A DNA stretch of 51,329 bases from Rubrimonas sp036735545 (GTDB taxonomy: Bacteria; Pseudomonadota; Alphaproteobacteria; Rhodobacterales; Rhodobacteraceae), in NCBI GenBank assembly GCA_036735545.1, contig DAINOD010000013.1, positions 1 to 51,329 on the forward strand, in the 5' to 3' direction. The notes under the pieces were generated by a model. That model was not told the DNA's origin and did no database searches. It saw nothing but the letters and a program-made list of their open reading frames with translations. How positions within the stretch are numbered: the first letter of the stretch is position 1; every line of letters starts with the position of its first letter. Shown in pieces: positions 1-9,136 of the stretch. A program made the translations under genes and the position numbers.

Positions 1-988
1 GGGAGGTGGAGACGATCTTGCCCGGATGGACGTTCTTCTTGGTCCAGCTCATCTCGGAGACGTGCACCAGACCCTCGACCCCGGCCTCCAGCTCCACGAA
101 GGCGCCGTAGTCGGTGATGTTGGTGACGCGGCCCGACCACTTAGAGCCCGCCGGATACTTCGCCGCCACGCCGTCCCACGGATCGGACATCAGCTGCTTC
201 ATGCCGAGGCTGATGCGCTGGGTCTCCTTGTTGACCTTGACCACCTGGACCTTGACGGTCTCGCCGATGTTCAGGATCTCGGAGGGGTGGTTGACGCGGC
301 GCCAGGCCATGTCGGTGACGTGCAGCAGGCCGTCCACGCCGCCCAGGTCCACGAACGCGCCGTAGTCGGTGATGTTCTTGACCACGCCGTCGATGATGTC
401 GCCCTCGGCCAGCTTGCCGACGATCTCGGCGCGCTGCTCGGCGCGGCTTTCTTCCAGAACGGCGCGGCGGGAGACGACGATGTTGCCGCGGCGGCGGTCC
501 ATCTTCAGGATCTGGAACGGCTGCGGAATGCCCATCAGCGGGCCGACGTCGCGCACCGGGCGCACGTCCACCTGGGAGCCGGGCAGGAACGCCACGGCGC
601 CGCCGAGGTCGACCGTGAAGCCGCCCTTCACGCGGCCGAAGATCTGGCCCTCGACGCGCTCCTGCTTGTCGTTGGCCTTCTCCAGGCGGTCCCAGGCCTC
701 CTCGCGGCGAGCCTTCTCACGCGACAGCACGGCCTCGCCGCGGGCGTTCTCGACCCGGTCGAGATAGACCTCGACCTCGTCGCCGGGCTGAAGGTCCGAG
801 TTGTGGCCGGGGCGGGCGAATTCCTTGAGGTCGACCCGGCCTTCCATCTTGTAGCCGATGTCGATGATCGCGGCGCCGTTCTCGATCGCGATGACGCGAC
901 CCTTGACCACGGCGCCCTCTTCGAGCGTGTCCAGCGTGAAGCTCTCGTTCAGCAGAGCTTCGAATTCAGCCATGGAGGCCTGAGCCAT
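1..988 (-). CDS. rpsA: 30S ribosomal protein S1 (3' end beyond window)
   Basis: Ribosomal protein S1 binds mRNA and delivers it to the 30S subunit. The visible 329 residues hold four S1 (OB-fold) repeats. The third and fourth share the motif ITDYGAFV near residues 205 and 290, followed by GLLHVTDM or GLVHVSEM. The ATG at 988 is preceded by GGAG about 8 nt upstream; a second ATG five codons in (973) is less well placed. The remaining repeats and the stop lie left of the window, so this is an edge truncation and not a broken gene. It follows aroA and cmk, the usual alphaproteobacterial order, after a gap of about 100 nt that could hold its own promoter. Confidence 0.97.
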   Translation of the reverse strand, partial: MAQASMAEFEALLNESFTLDTLEEGAVVKGRVIAIENGAAIIDIGYKMEGRVDLKEFARPGHNSDLQPGDEVEVYLDRVENARGEAVLSREKARREEAWDRLEKANDKQERVEGQIFGRVKGGFTVDLGGAVAFLPGSQVDVRPVRDVGPLMGIPQPFQILKMDRRRGNIVVSRRAVLEESRAEQRAEIVGKLAEGDIIDGVVKNITDYGAFVDLGGVDGLLHVTDMAWRRVNHPSEILNIGETVKVQVVKVNKETQRISLGMKQLMSDPWDGVAAKYPAGSKWSGRVTNITDYGAFVELEAGVEGLVHVSEMSWTKKNVHPGKIVSTS

Positions 989-1089
989 CCGGCGTTCTCC
1001 TGCAAATTTGACGGGCCGGCCGGTTGTATCCGGCGGTCTGGTCGGGTTGATGGGCGACGGTCTTTCAACGCCTCGTGGGCGCGGCTTTC

Positions 1090-1713
1090 TCACCGCACCC
1101 TGCGCAGCGCCTTCTCGATCATGTCGGCCGCCCGGTCGACGGCCGCGTCTATAGTCAAATCGGTGGTGTCGAGCAAGCATGCGTCTTCGGCCATCGCCAT
1201 GGGCGCATCGGCGCGGCCCGCGTCGCGGGCGTCGCGGCGGGCCAGATCGGCCAGCGTGGCGTCGAGGTCGGCCCCGAGTTCGGCGGCGCGGCGGCCGGCG
1301 CGGGCGATCTGCGTGGCGGTGACGAAGAGCTTCACGTCGGCGTCCGGCCGCACCACGGTGCCGATGTCGCGCCCGTCCAGCACCGCGCCGCCCTCGCGCC
1401 GCGAGAAGTCGCGCTGGAAAAGCAGCAGCGCCGCCCGCACCGCAGGCTCCGCGGCGACCAGCGAGGCGGCCTCGCCGGCGGCGGCGCTGCGCAGGTCGGG
1501 ACGCGCAAGATCGGCGGCGTCGAGCGCCTGCGCCGCCGCCGCCGCCGCTTCGGCGTCGCGCGGGTCGAGGCCGGAGGCCAGCAGCCGCGCGCCGACCGCC
1601 CGGTAGAGCGCGCCGGTGTCGAGGTGCGCGAAGCCGAAGCGGTCCGCCAGCGCCCGGGCGATGGTGCCCTTGCCGGCCGCCGCCGGCCCGTCGATGGCGA
1701 CGCAGAAGCGCAT
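1090..1713 (-). CDS. cmk: cytidylate kinase
   Basis: Phosphorylates CMP and dCMP with ATP in pyrimidine nucleotide metabolism. The 207-residue protein starts MRFCVAIDG and has the P-loop GPAAAGKGT at residues 9-17, the LDTGALYRA motif at about 31-39 and the signature DGRDIGTVV at 113-121. These are characteristic of Cmk, and the length is slightly under the usual 210-230. Its ATG shares one base with the aroA stop (TGATG), so translational coupling with aroA is likely. The longer open frame running into aroA is out of register with the family N-terminus and was not used. Confidence 0.97.
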   Translation of the reverse strand: MRFCVAIDGPAAAGKGTIARALADRFGFAHLDTGALYRAVGARLLASGLDPRDAEAAAAAAQALDAADLARPDLRSAAAGEAASLVAAEPAVRAALLLFQRDFSRREGGAVLDGRDIGTVVRPDADVKLFVTATQIARAGRRAAELGADLDATLADLARRDARDAGRADAPMAMAEDACLLDTTDLTIDAAVDRAADMIEKALRRVR

Positions 1714-3062
1714 CAGCGGTTGTCGCGGCCGATGGCGGCGCCGAGGCCGGTCATCAAAGCCTCGAAGCCGGGGAAACTCGTGGCGATGGGGCTGGCGTCG
1801 TCCACCGTCACCGGCCGCTGCGTCGCGAGGCCCATCACGAGATTGGCCATGGCGATGCGATGGTCGAGCCGCGTGGCGACCCGCGCCCCGCCCGGCACGC
1901 CGTCGGCGCCGCGGCCATGCACGATCAGGAAGTCCGGGCCCTCCTCGACGCGCACGCCGCAGGCCTCCAGCGCGCGGGCGGTGGCGTCGAGGCGGTCGCA
2001 TTCCTTCACGCGCAGCTCGCCCACGCCGCGCATGACCGTGCGCCCCTCGGCGAAGGCGGCGACGGCGGCGAGCACGGGATACTCGTCGATCATGGCGGGC
2101 GCGCGCTCCGGCGGAACCTCGACGCCGCGCAGGGCGGAGAAGCGTGCGCGCAGGTCGGCGACCGGCTCGCCGCCCTCCTCGCGCGGGTTCTCGTAGGTCA
2201 GATCGGCGCCCATCTCGCGCAGCGTCTCGAACAGGCCGGCCCGCGTCGGATTGAGGCCGACGCCGCGCGCCAGCACCTCGGAGCCCTCCACGATCAGCGC
2301 GGCGCAGACTGGGAAGGCGGCCGACGAGGGGTCGCCCGGCACGGTGATCGCGACCGCGGCAAGCTCGGGCTGGCCGGTCAGACGGATGACGCGGCCCTGC
2401 GGCGTCTGCTCGACGCTGACCGCGGCGCCGAAGCCGCGCAGCATCCGCTCCGAATGGTCGCGGGTCGGTTCGGGCTCGATGATGGTGGTCATCCCCGGCG
2501 CGGCGAGGCCCGCCAGCAGCATCGCCGACTTCACCTGGGCCGAGGCCACCGGCAGGCGGTATTCCACCGGCCCGGGGTCGCGCGCGCCCACCAGCGTGAG
2601 AGGCAGCCGGCCGCCGGCGCGGCCATGGGCCACGGCGCCGAACAGGCCGAGGGGCTCGGTGACGCGGCCCATGGGGCGGCTGCGCAGCGAGGCGTCGCCG
2701 GTGAACGTGGCGGCGATGGCGGTCGTCGCCATGGCCCCCATGATGAGTCGGGCGCCCGTGCCGGAATTGCCGCAGTCGATGACGTCCGCAGGTTCGGAGA
2801 AGCCGCCGACTCCCACGCCGCAGATCCGCCAGCGCCCCTCGCCCAGCCGCTCGACCTCGGCGCCGAAAGCCGCCATGGCGCGGGCGGTGTCGAGGACGTC
2901 CTGACCCTCCAGCAACCCCTCGATGCGCGTCTCGCCAACGGCCAGCGCGCCGAGGATCAGGGCGCGGTGGGATATCGACTTGTCGCCGGGAATGCGCGCC
3001 TCGCCGCGCAACGGCGCGCCGGCGCGGGCGGTCATGGGAACGGGCTGGTCGGCGGCTGACAT
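1713..3062 (-). CDS. aroA: 3-phosphoshikimate 1-carboxyvinyltransferase (EPSP synthase)
   Basis: Transfers enolpyruvate from PEP to shikimate 3-phosphate in aromatic amino acid synthesis. The 449-residue protein shows IPGDKSISHRAL (24-35, phosphate-binding Lys28), SAQVKSAMLL, RDHSERMLRGFG, MIDEYPVLA (catalytic Asp), KECDRL and LDHRIAM. This motif set resembles class II (CP4-like) enzymes more than the E. coli type. The loop that reads NAATG in CP4 is NSGTG here, so the position of CP4 Ala100 is Gly. The start at 3062 has GGAG 5 nt upstream, and that sequence lies inside the 3' arm of a perfect hairpin (3064-3090). Confidence 0.97.
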   Translation of the reverse strand: MSAADQPVPMTARAGAPLRGEARIPGDKSISHRALILGALAVGETRIEGLLEGQDVLDTARAMAAFGAEVERLGEGRWRICGVGVGGFSEPADVIDCGNSGTGARLIMGAMATTAIAATFTGDASLRSRPMGRVTEPLGLFGAVAHGRAGGRLPLTLVGARDPGPVEYRLPVASAQVKSAMLLAGLAAPGMTTIIEPEPTRDHSERMLRGFGAAVSVEQTPQGRVIRLTGQPELAAVAITVPGDPSSAAFPVCAALIVEGSEVLARGVGLNPTRAGLFETLREMGADLTYENPREEGGEPVADLRARFSALRGVEVPPERAPAMIDEYPVLAAVAAFAEGRTVMRGVGELRVKECDRLDATARALEACGVRVEEGPDFLIVHGRGADGVPGGARVATRLDHRIAMANLVMGLATQRPVTVDDASPIATSFPGFEALMTGLGAAIGRDNR

Positions 3063-3063
3063 G

Positions 3064-3090
3064 GGCGCTCCGGCTGGAAACCGGAGCGCC
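3064..3090 (-). promoter_or_regulatory. hairpin enclosing the aroA ribosome binding site
   Basis: Perfect 10-bp inverted repeat GGCGCTCCGG (3064-3073) and CCGGAGCGCC (3081-3090) with a 7-nt loop. On the minus-strand transcript it begins just after the stop of the 36-residue ORF and ends one base before the aroA ATG. The GGAG at 3071-3068 is part of the stem. It could restrain aroA translation or act as a processing or termination structure. No U-tract follows, which argues against a plain intrinsic terminator. The role is inferred. Confidence 0.6.
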
Positions 3091-3092
3091 TC

Positions 3093-3203
3093 TTACGCCG
3101 CGACGCCGGCGCTGTCGACGGGCCGGCCGAAGCGCGGACGGCCGCAGCGGCGGGTTGTCATGAACAGGACCAGCGCGAAGAGCGCCAGTTTGATGATCGT
3201 CAT
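3093..3203 (-). CDS. putative 36-residue membrane peptide
   Basis: Starts MTIIKLALFALVLFM, a hydrophobic run of about 12 residues, then a basic tail with CGRPRFGRP. The ATG at 3203 has GGAG 9 nt upstream. It ends 2 nt before the hairpin that precedes aroA, so it may be a leader gene of the aroA-cmk-rpsA operon. I do not recognise the family. The start signals are good, but a peptide this short in GC-rich DNA could be chance. Confidence 0.45.
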   Translation of the reverse strand: MTIIKLALFALVLFMTTRRCGRPRFGRPVDSAGVAA

Positions 3204-3255
3204 CGGCTCGCTCCGCAACATTGTTGCGATGGAAGTTAGCGCGCCGCCCCCTGCG

Positions 3256-3645
3256 TCAACCCGTCCCGGGCATTTTCGGCAAAGTGTCATCGAACGCGAT
3301 CCAGTCCACCTTCTCGGCCCAGTGCACATGCGCCTGTGGCGCGAAGCCGGCGTGATCGTCGAGCAGCGCCGCGTACAAGTGGATCTCCCCCGGCCAGCGG
3401 TCGCAGCGATAGGCCACCTGCGCGCCGCAGGTCGGACAGAAGCGCCGCTCGACGCCGGGCGAGGAGGCGTAGGTCGCGGGCGTCGCGCCGGTCCAGCGCC
3501 ATGACCCGTCGGCGACGCCGAGAAAGGTGGTGAAGGGCGAGGCGGTTGCCCGCCGGCAACTCTCGCAGTGACAGTGCGCGCGCCACTTCTCGGGCGCGTC
3601 ATAGACGAAGGACACGCCCCCGCACAGACAGCGCCCCGCCGGCAT
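3256..3645 (-). CDS. GFA/CENP-V family zinc-binding protein
   Basis: A 129-residue protein of the glutathione-dependent formaldehyde-activating (Gfa)-like fold. Visible cysteines match the family zinc pattern: C6 and C8 (RCLCGG), C25, C27 and C30 (HCHCESC) and C70 and C73 (FCPTCGAQ). Members bind zinc; their reactions are mostly unproven, so no enzyme name is given. The start at 3645 follows GAGGGAGG by 7 nt, and that sequence overlaps the trmB stop, which suggests co-translation with trmB upstream. Confidence 0.88.
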   Translation of the reverse strand: MPAGRCLCGGVSFVYDAPEKWRAHCHCESCRRATASPFTTFLGVADGSWRWTGATPATYASSPGVERRFCPTCGAQVAYRCDRWPGEIHLYAALLDDHAGFAPQAHVHWAEKVDWIAFDDTLPKMPGTG

Positions 3646-4348
3646 GGCCGCCTCCCTCAGTTCCTGCGCCAGATCTGGTAGCACGGCGCGCGGCCCTCGC
3701 GCAGCGCCTTCGCCTCGTAACGCGTGCCGGGCCAGCCATGCCACGGATCGGGGCCGTCGGAGATTGCCGAGAAGTCCGGCCGCGCGCCCAGCACCCGGCG
3801 CGCGTGCTCCGCGTAGTCGGCGACGTCCGTCGCCAGCCGCAACTCCGCCCCGCGCGCCATGGTCGGCGCGAGCATGTCGAGGTTGCCAGGGTTCACGAAG
3901 CGGCGCTCGACATGGCGCCGCTTCGGCCACGGGTCAGGGTACAGCAGATAGACCCGCTCGAGCGCGCCCTCGGGCAGCCGCTCCAGCAGGAAGCGCGCGT
4001 CGTCGGCGTGCAGGCGCACGTTGGTCGCGCCGGTCACCTCCAGCGCGCTCAGGAACTTCGCCACGCCGTTCACGAAGGGCTCGCAGCCGATGATCCCGAC
4101 GTCGGGATGGTCGGCGGCGATGCGCAGCAGATGCTCGCCGCCGCCGAAGCCGATCTCAAGCCATAGCGCGCGGGCCCCGGGAAAGAGCGTCGCGTGGTCG
4201 AGCGGGCCCGGCGGCGCGGCGAGTTCGGCCAGCCGTGTCTCCAGCAACCCCCGCTGGCGCTGTCGCAGCGGCTTGCCATGCCGACGGCCGTAGAAGTTCA
4301 GCCACTCCGCCCCGTCCGGCCGTTTCGGCGGCCCGTCATCCGAATTGG

Positions 4349-5530
<1,182 letters not shown>

Positions 5531-5591
5531 GACGGCCCCCTCGTGATGTGACCGCGCCTCTCGCGGCGTGGCGACGTCTAGAAACAATGCG

Positions 5592-5610
5592 GGCGCCGGT
5601 CAACGGCGCC
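5592..5610 (-). terminator. stem-loop between the XRE gene and metK
   Basis: Perfect 7-bp arms GGCGCCG and CGGCGCC around a 5-nt loop. On the minus strand it is followed by CGCATTGTTTCT, a weak T-rich stretch. It lies 6 nt past the XRE gene stop and upstream of metK, so it may be a partial terminator or an attenuator of metK. Function inferred from position only. Confidence 0.4.
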
Positions 5611-5616
5611 GCAGCA

Positions 5617-6009
5617 TCAGCATGCGGCTTCGGCCGCGAGCGTCGCCAGCAGGTCGACCACGCGCCGCCGCGTGGCGGGGTTGGTGATGCGGCTGAACGC
5701 GAGGTTCAGCTGCAGCCCCTCGGGCGAGTTGACGAAGGCCAGCGCCGACTGCGCCTCCTCGTCGATGTCGGCTCCGTCCGAGCCGGGCAGGTCGGCGAAG
5801 AAGAAGCCGACCGGCACCCGCAGCGCCAGCGACAGCTGGTAGAGCCGGCTGGCGCCGACGCGGTTCTGGCCGTTCTCGTATTTCTGGATCTGCTGGAACG
5901 TGACGCCCAGCTTGCGGGCGAGCGCCTCCTGGCTCACGCCGATCATCATCCGGCGCAGGCGAAGGCGCGCCCCGACGTGCAGGTCGATCGGATCAGGCGC
6001 TCGCGACAT
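5617..6009 (-). CDS. XRE-family helix-turn-helix regulator
   Basis: A 130-residue protein with a Cro/CI-type helix-turn-helix at about residues 11-66 (motifs SQEALARKLGVTFQQIQKYE and GASRLYQLSLAL) and an acidic then helical C-terminal half. Proteins of this type are common next to metK or lnt in Rhodobacterales; their targets are not known to me. The ATG at 6009 has GAGGGAG about 10 nt upstream. It sits between lnt and metK in the same direction with its own AT-rich upstream region (6010-6093), so it is probably transcribed separately and may regulate itself and metK. Confidence 0.88.
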   Translation of the reverse strand: MSRAPDPIDLHVGARLRLRRMMIGVSQEALARKLGVTFQQIQKYENGQNRVGASRLYQLSLALRVPVGFFFADLPGSDGADIDEEAQSALAFVNSPEGLQLNLAFSRITNPATRRRVVDLLATLAAEAAC

Positions 6010-6055
6010 CGGTTGCTACTCCCTCTTGACGCAGCGCAACCTGAACGAGCGACTT

Positions 6056-6087
6056 GGTTAAAAATACAATCAAATCAGGCGTTAACC
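6056..6087. promoter_or_regulatory. AT-rich inverted repeat upstream of the XRE gene
   Basis: GGTTAA (6056-6061) and TTAACC (6082-6087) are inverted arms 20 nt apart in a stretch much richer in A+T than its surroundings. It is the only gap of note between lnt and the XRE gene, so promoter or operator function is likely. The right arm reads TTAACCCAT, one base from the CtrA half-site TTAACCAT. Confidence 0.4.
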
Positions 6088-6093
6088 CATGTT

Positions 6094-7635
6094 TCAGCCT
6101 ATCGGGGCGCTCCCGCGGCGCGCAATGCCCCCCATGAGGGTAGCCAGCGCAGAGAGCGACAACCAAAGCGCGAGGGGCGGCGTGTCGCCGAACCTTCCGT
6201 AAACCGTCGCAGAGGCGGGTGGCGGCAGGGCCGAATCGATGAAGCCGCGGTGGTCGAGGGGCAGAAGGTCGCGGATCCGGCCATGGGCGTCGATCATCGC
6301 CGAGATGCCGGTGTTGGCCGCGCGCGCCACGGGCAGTCCCAGTTCGACCGCGCGGACGCGCGCCTGGGCGAGGTGCTGTCGGGGCCCGGCGCTGTCGCCG
6401 AACCACGAGTCGTTTGTCACCTGCAGCATCCAGTCCGCCCCGCGCGCCGCCGCCCGCACCTCGATGGGGAACACCATCTCATAGCAGATCAGCGGCGCGA
6501 AAGGCGGCAGGCCCGGCAGCGCGAGGGGTGGCGAGCCTGCGCCCGGCTCGAAGCCGCTCAGGCCCGCGCCGAGCGTGCCGAGACCGAGCGCGCCCAGCAC
6601 CGAGGCGTAGGGAACATATTCGCCGAAAGGCGTCAGGTGGCGCTTGTCATAGATCTCAAGCAGCCGACCCTCCGCGTCCTGGAACGTCAGGCTGTTGTAG
6701 AGCCGCCGCGTGGCGCTCGCGTCCTCGGCGCGCACCGCGCCCACCGCCAGCGCTCCGCCCGCCGGCGTCGCCGCCGCCGCCATCGCCACGGCCTCGGGGC
6801 TGTCGCGGTAGAGGAAGGGCACGGCGACCTCGGGCCAGACCACCAGCGCCGGCGCGGTCTCGCCCGGCGCCTCGGTCAGCGCCAGCAGGTCGTGGAAAAT
6901 GGGAACCATCAGCTCCGGCCGCCAGCGGTCGCGCTGGGGCACGTTGGGCTGTACGAGGCGGATCACCGGGCCGTCGGCCGTCTGCGGCGCGCCCGCCAGC
7001 CGCGCCGCGCCCCAGCCCCATACGCCGGCGACGATCAGCCCCGCCAGCAGCGCCGGCCGCCAACCCGCCGCGACGCTCGCCGCCGCGGCCACCGTCAGCC
7101 CGGCGAGCGTGTAGGAGCCCGCGACGGCGGCGGACTGGATCACCGGCGTCTCGACCCAGGCGTAGGCCTGCAGCGCCCAGGGAAAGCCGGTCAGGATCGA
7201 GCCGCGCGCCAACTCCGCCAGCGTCATCGCCCCGCCCAGCGCCAGCGGCTGCGCCCAGCCTGCCGGCCATACCCGTCGCGCCGCGGCGAAGGCGCCGGCC
7301 CAGAACGCCGCCAGAACCGCCGCAAGCGCTGCGACGGCCACCGGGGCCAGCGGCGCGTGCCACCAGATGCGCTCCGCCTCGACGAGAAAGGCGTTCGCCA
7401 CCCACCAGACGCCGGTCAGGAAAAAGCCGAACCCCGCCCACCAGCCTGCGGCGGCGGCGACGCGGGGGGAGGGCGCGGCGTCGAGCAGCAGCAACAGCGC
7501 GGGCCACGCGACGAACAGGACCGGCCACAGCCCGTAGGGCGGCTGCGCGGCGGTCAGCGCGGCGCCCAGCGCGAAGGCCGCTGCGGCGCGACGCCAGCCC
7601 GCCAGCGCGGCGGCGACCCGGCGCAGACGGCCCAC
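6094..7635 (-). CDS. lnt: apolipoprotein N-acyltransferase
   Basis: Adds the third acyl chain to lipoproteins in the inner membrane. The N-terminal half has about six hydrophobic segments (residues 20-210), then a nitrilase-like periplasmic domain with the catalytic triad Glu269 (WPEVAVPF), Lys331 (YDKRHLTPFGEYVP) and Cys384 (PLICYEMVFP), and a C-terminal membrane helix (about 485-505). The length of 513 is normal. The GTG at 7635 directly follows the corC stop (TGAGTG), which implies coupled translation. Confidence 0.96.
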   Translation of the reverse strand: MGRLRRVAAALAGWRRAAAAFALGAALTAAQPPYGLWPVLFVAWPALLLLLDAAPSPRVAAAAGWWAGFGFFLTGVWWVANAFLVEAERIWWHAPLAPVAVAALAAVLAAFWAGAFAAARRVWPAGWAQPLALGGAMTLAELARGSILTGFPWALQAYAWVETPVIQSAAVAGSYTLAGLTVAAAASVAAGWRPALLAGLIVAGVWGWGAARLAGAPQTADGPVIRLVQPNVPQRDRWRPELMVPIFHDLLALTEAPGETAPALVVWPEVAVPFLYRDSPEAVAMAAAATPAGGALAVGAVRAEDASATRRLYNSLTFQDAEGRLLEIYDKRHLTPFGEYVPYASVLGALGLGTLGAGLSGFEPGAGSPPLALPGLPPFAPLICYEMVFPIEVRAAARGADWMLQVTNDSWFGDSAGPRQHLAQARVRAVELGLPVARAANTGISAMIDAHGRIRDLLPLDHRGFIDSALPPPASATVYGRFGDTPPLALWLSLSALATLMGGIARRGSAPIG

Positions 7636-8604
7636 TCAGGCGGCGGGCGCGGCGCGGCCGGCCAGGGTCACCCGCAGCCGCTTGATGCGCCGCGGGTCCG
7701 CCTCGATCACCTCGAACTCGTGGCCGTCGTCGGTCGTGATCACCTCACCCCGCTCGGGCACGCGGTTGGACAGCATGAAGACGAGGCCGCCCAGCGTGTC
7801 CACCTCCTCGTCGAGGTCGGGCGGCAGCAGGTCCACGCCCGCCGCCACCTCGAAGGCGGCGACGTCGGCGCGGGCGCTGGCGACGAAGACGCCCGGGCTC
7901 TCCTCGCGCCAGGGCAGGGGGTCGGCGTCGTCGTGCTCGTCGTCGATGTCGCCGACGATCTGCTCCACCAGGTCCTCGATCGTCACGAGCCCGTCGACGC
8001 CGCCGTACTCGTCGATGATCAGCGCCATGTGCTTGCGGCTGGCCTGCATCCTCTCCAGCAGCGTCGCGGTCGCCATCGACGGCGGCGCGTAGAGAAGCTG
8101 GCGGATGTGGCGGTGGATCTCGAACCTGGCCCGCGCAGCCTCGCCGTCGAAACCGTAGGCGAAGGCGAGGTCCTTGAGGTGGACGAAGCCCAGCGGGTCG
8201 TCGAGCGTCTCGCGGTAGATCGGCACCCGCGTCAGCGACGCCTGCCGGAACGCGTCCACCAACTGCTCGAGCGTGGCGGTCTCGGGCGCGGCGGTGATGT
8301 CGGCCCGCGGGATCATCACGTCCTCGACGCGCTGGTCGCGCATGCGCATGACGTTGGAGATGATCGTGCGCTCGTTGCGCGCCGCCTTCGGCGCCGCCGA
8401 CGCCCGGTTGGTCGCCGCCTCGGCCGCGTCGCGGCGCGCGAGCCCCGCGCGGCGCATCAGGCGCCCGATGAAACTGTGAGGCTCGCCCGCGTCCTGCGCG
8501 TCGCCGCCCGCATCGACCGCCTGCGCCGGTTCCCCGGCGAGGCGCAAGTGACTGCCGTCCATCTTCCCCGTCTGGGGGCTCTCCCGCCGCACCGTTTCAG
8601 GCAT
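7636..8604 (-). CDS. corC: CorC/HlyC-family CBS-domain protein
   Basis: A 322-residue soluble protein with paired CBS domains (about residues 92-215: VEDVMIPRADI, FVHLKDL, IIDEYGGVDGLVTIEDLVEQIVG) and a C-terminal CorC_HlyC transporter-associated domain (about 235-315). Homologues are linked to Mg2+/Co2+ efflux or named hemolysin-like; the exact role here is unknown. It starts 8 nt inside the end of ybeY, and lnt follows without a gap. The ybeY-corC-lnt order is widespread in proteobacteria. Confidence 0.92.
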   Translation of the reverse strand: MPETVRRESPQTGKMDGSHLRLAGEPAQAVDAGGDAQDAGEPHSFIGRLMRRAGLARRDAAEAATNRASAAPKAARNERTIISNVMRMRDQRVEDVMIPRADITAAPETATLEQLVDAFRQASLTRVPIYRETLDDPLGFVHLKDLAFAYGFDGEAARARFEIHRHIRQLLYAPPSMATATLLERMQASRKHMALIIDEYGGVDGLVTIEDLVEQIVGDIDDEHDDADPLPWREESPGVFVASARADVAAFEVAAGVDLLPPDLDEEVDTLGGLVFMLSNRVPERGEVITTDDGHEFEVIEADPRRIKRLRVTLAGRAAPAA

Positions 8605-9136
8605 AGGGGTCGGAAACCCCCAGTCCCGCCAGCGCGCGGCGCTCCAGCCCCTCCATCAGCCCCGCGTCCGCATCCGTCCCGTGGTCGTAGCCGAGAAGAT
8701 GCAACACGCCGTGAACGATCAGATGCGCGAGATGATCGCCCGGCGCAAGACCCTGCGTCTGCGCTTCGCGCAGGATCGTCTCCGCCGCCAGCGCGACGTC
8801 GCCGATCAGCGTGCGGCTCGCGGGGCTCAGCGGCGGCGGCGGGGGCGTGGCGCCGGGCGCGGGCGGGATCAGCGCGAAGGCGGGCCAGGACAGGACGTTG
8901 GTCGGCCCCTCCTTGCCCCGGAAACGCTGGTTCAGCGCGGCGATCTCGGCGTCGTCGGAGAACATCACGCTGACCGAACAGCGCGCCGCGTCCACGCCGG
9001 CCGCGTCGAGCGCCGCCAGCGCCGCCTTCTGCGCGAGCGTCTCGATGCGGCCGAAGGGCGCCCAGTCGCCCGCCTCAGCCAGCGTCTCGACCAGAGGCGC
9101 GGGCGGCGGGCTCGGGCGTGGCCTGCGGGCGCTCAC
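8597..9136 (-). CDS. ybeY: endoribonuclease YbeY
   Basis: A zinc-dependent RNase that takes part in 16S rRNA 3'-end maturation and ribosome quality control. The signature HGVLHLLGYDH supplies His142, His146 and His152. RFRGKEGPTNVLSWP at about 71-85 is also conserved. At 179 residues it is longer than most because of a Pro-rich insert at 91-104. The GTG start forms a GTGA overlap with the phoH stop. Confidence 0.96.
   Translation of the reverse strand: MSARRPRPSPPPAPLVETLAEAGDWAPFGRIETLAQKAALAALDAAGVDAARCSVSVMFSDDAEIAALNQRFRGKEGPTNVLSWPAFALIPPAPGATPPPPPLSPASRTLIGDVALAAETILREAQTQGLAPGDHLAHLIVHGVLHLLGYDHGTDADAGLMEGLERRALAGLGVSDPYA

Noticed and set aside
1..988. Truncated rpsA as a broken gene
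   Set aside because: The frame is open to the first base of the window and all visible S1 repeats are intact.
5531..5616. SAM/SAH or SAM-II riboswitch upstream of metK
   Set aside because: The leader is short, and I could not find the conserved core sequences by eye. A covariance-model search would settle it.
5548..8973. An open frame of more than 1100 codons on the plus strand
   Set aside because: It is antisense to the XRE gene, lnt, corC and ybeY, which all have conserved motifs. Its translation is low-complexity Arg/Gly/His/Ala, typical of GC-rich shadow frames.
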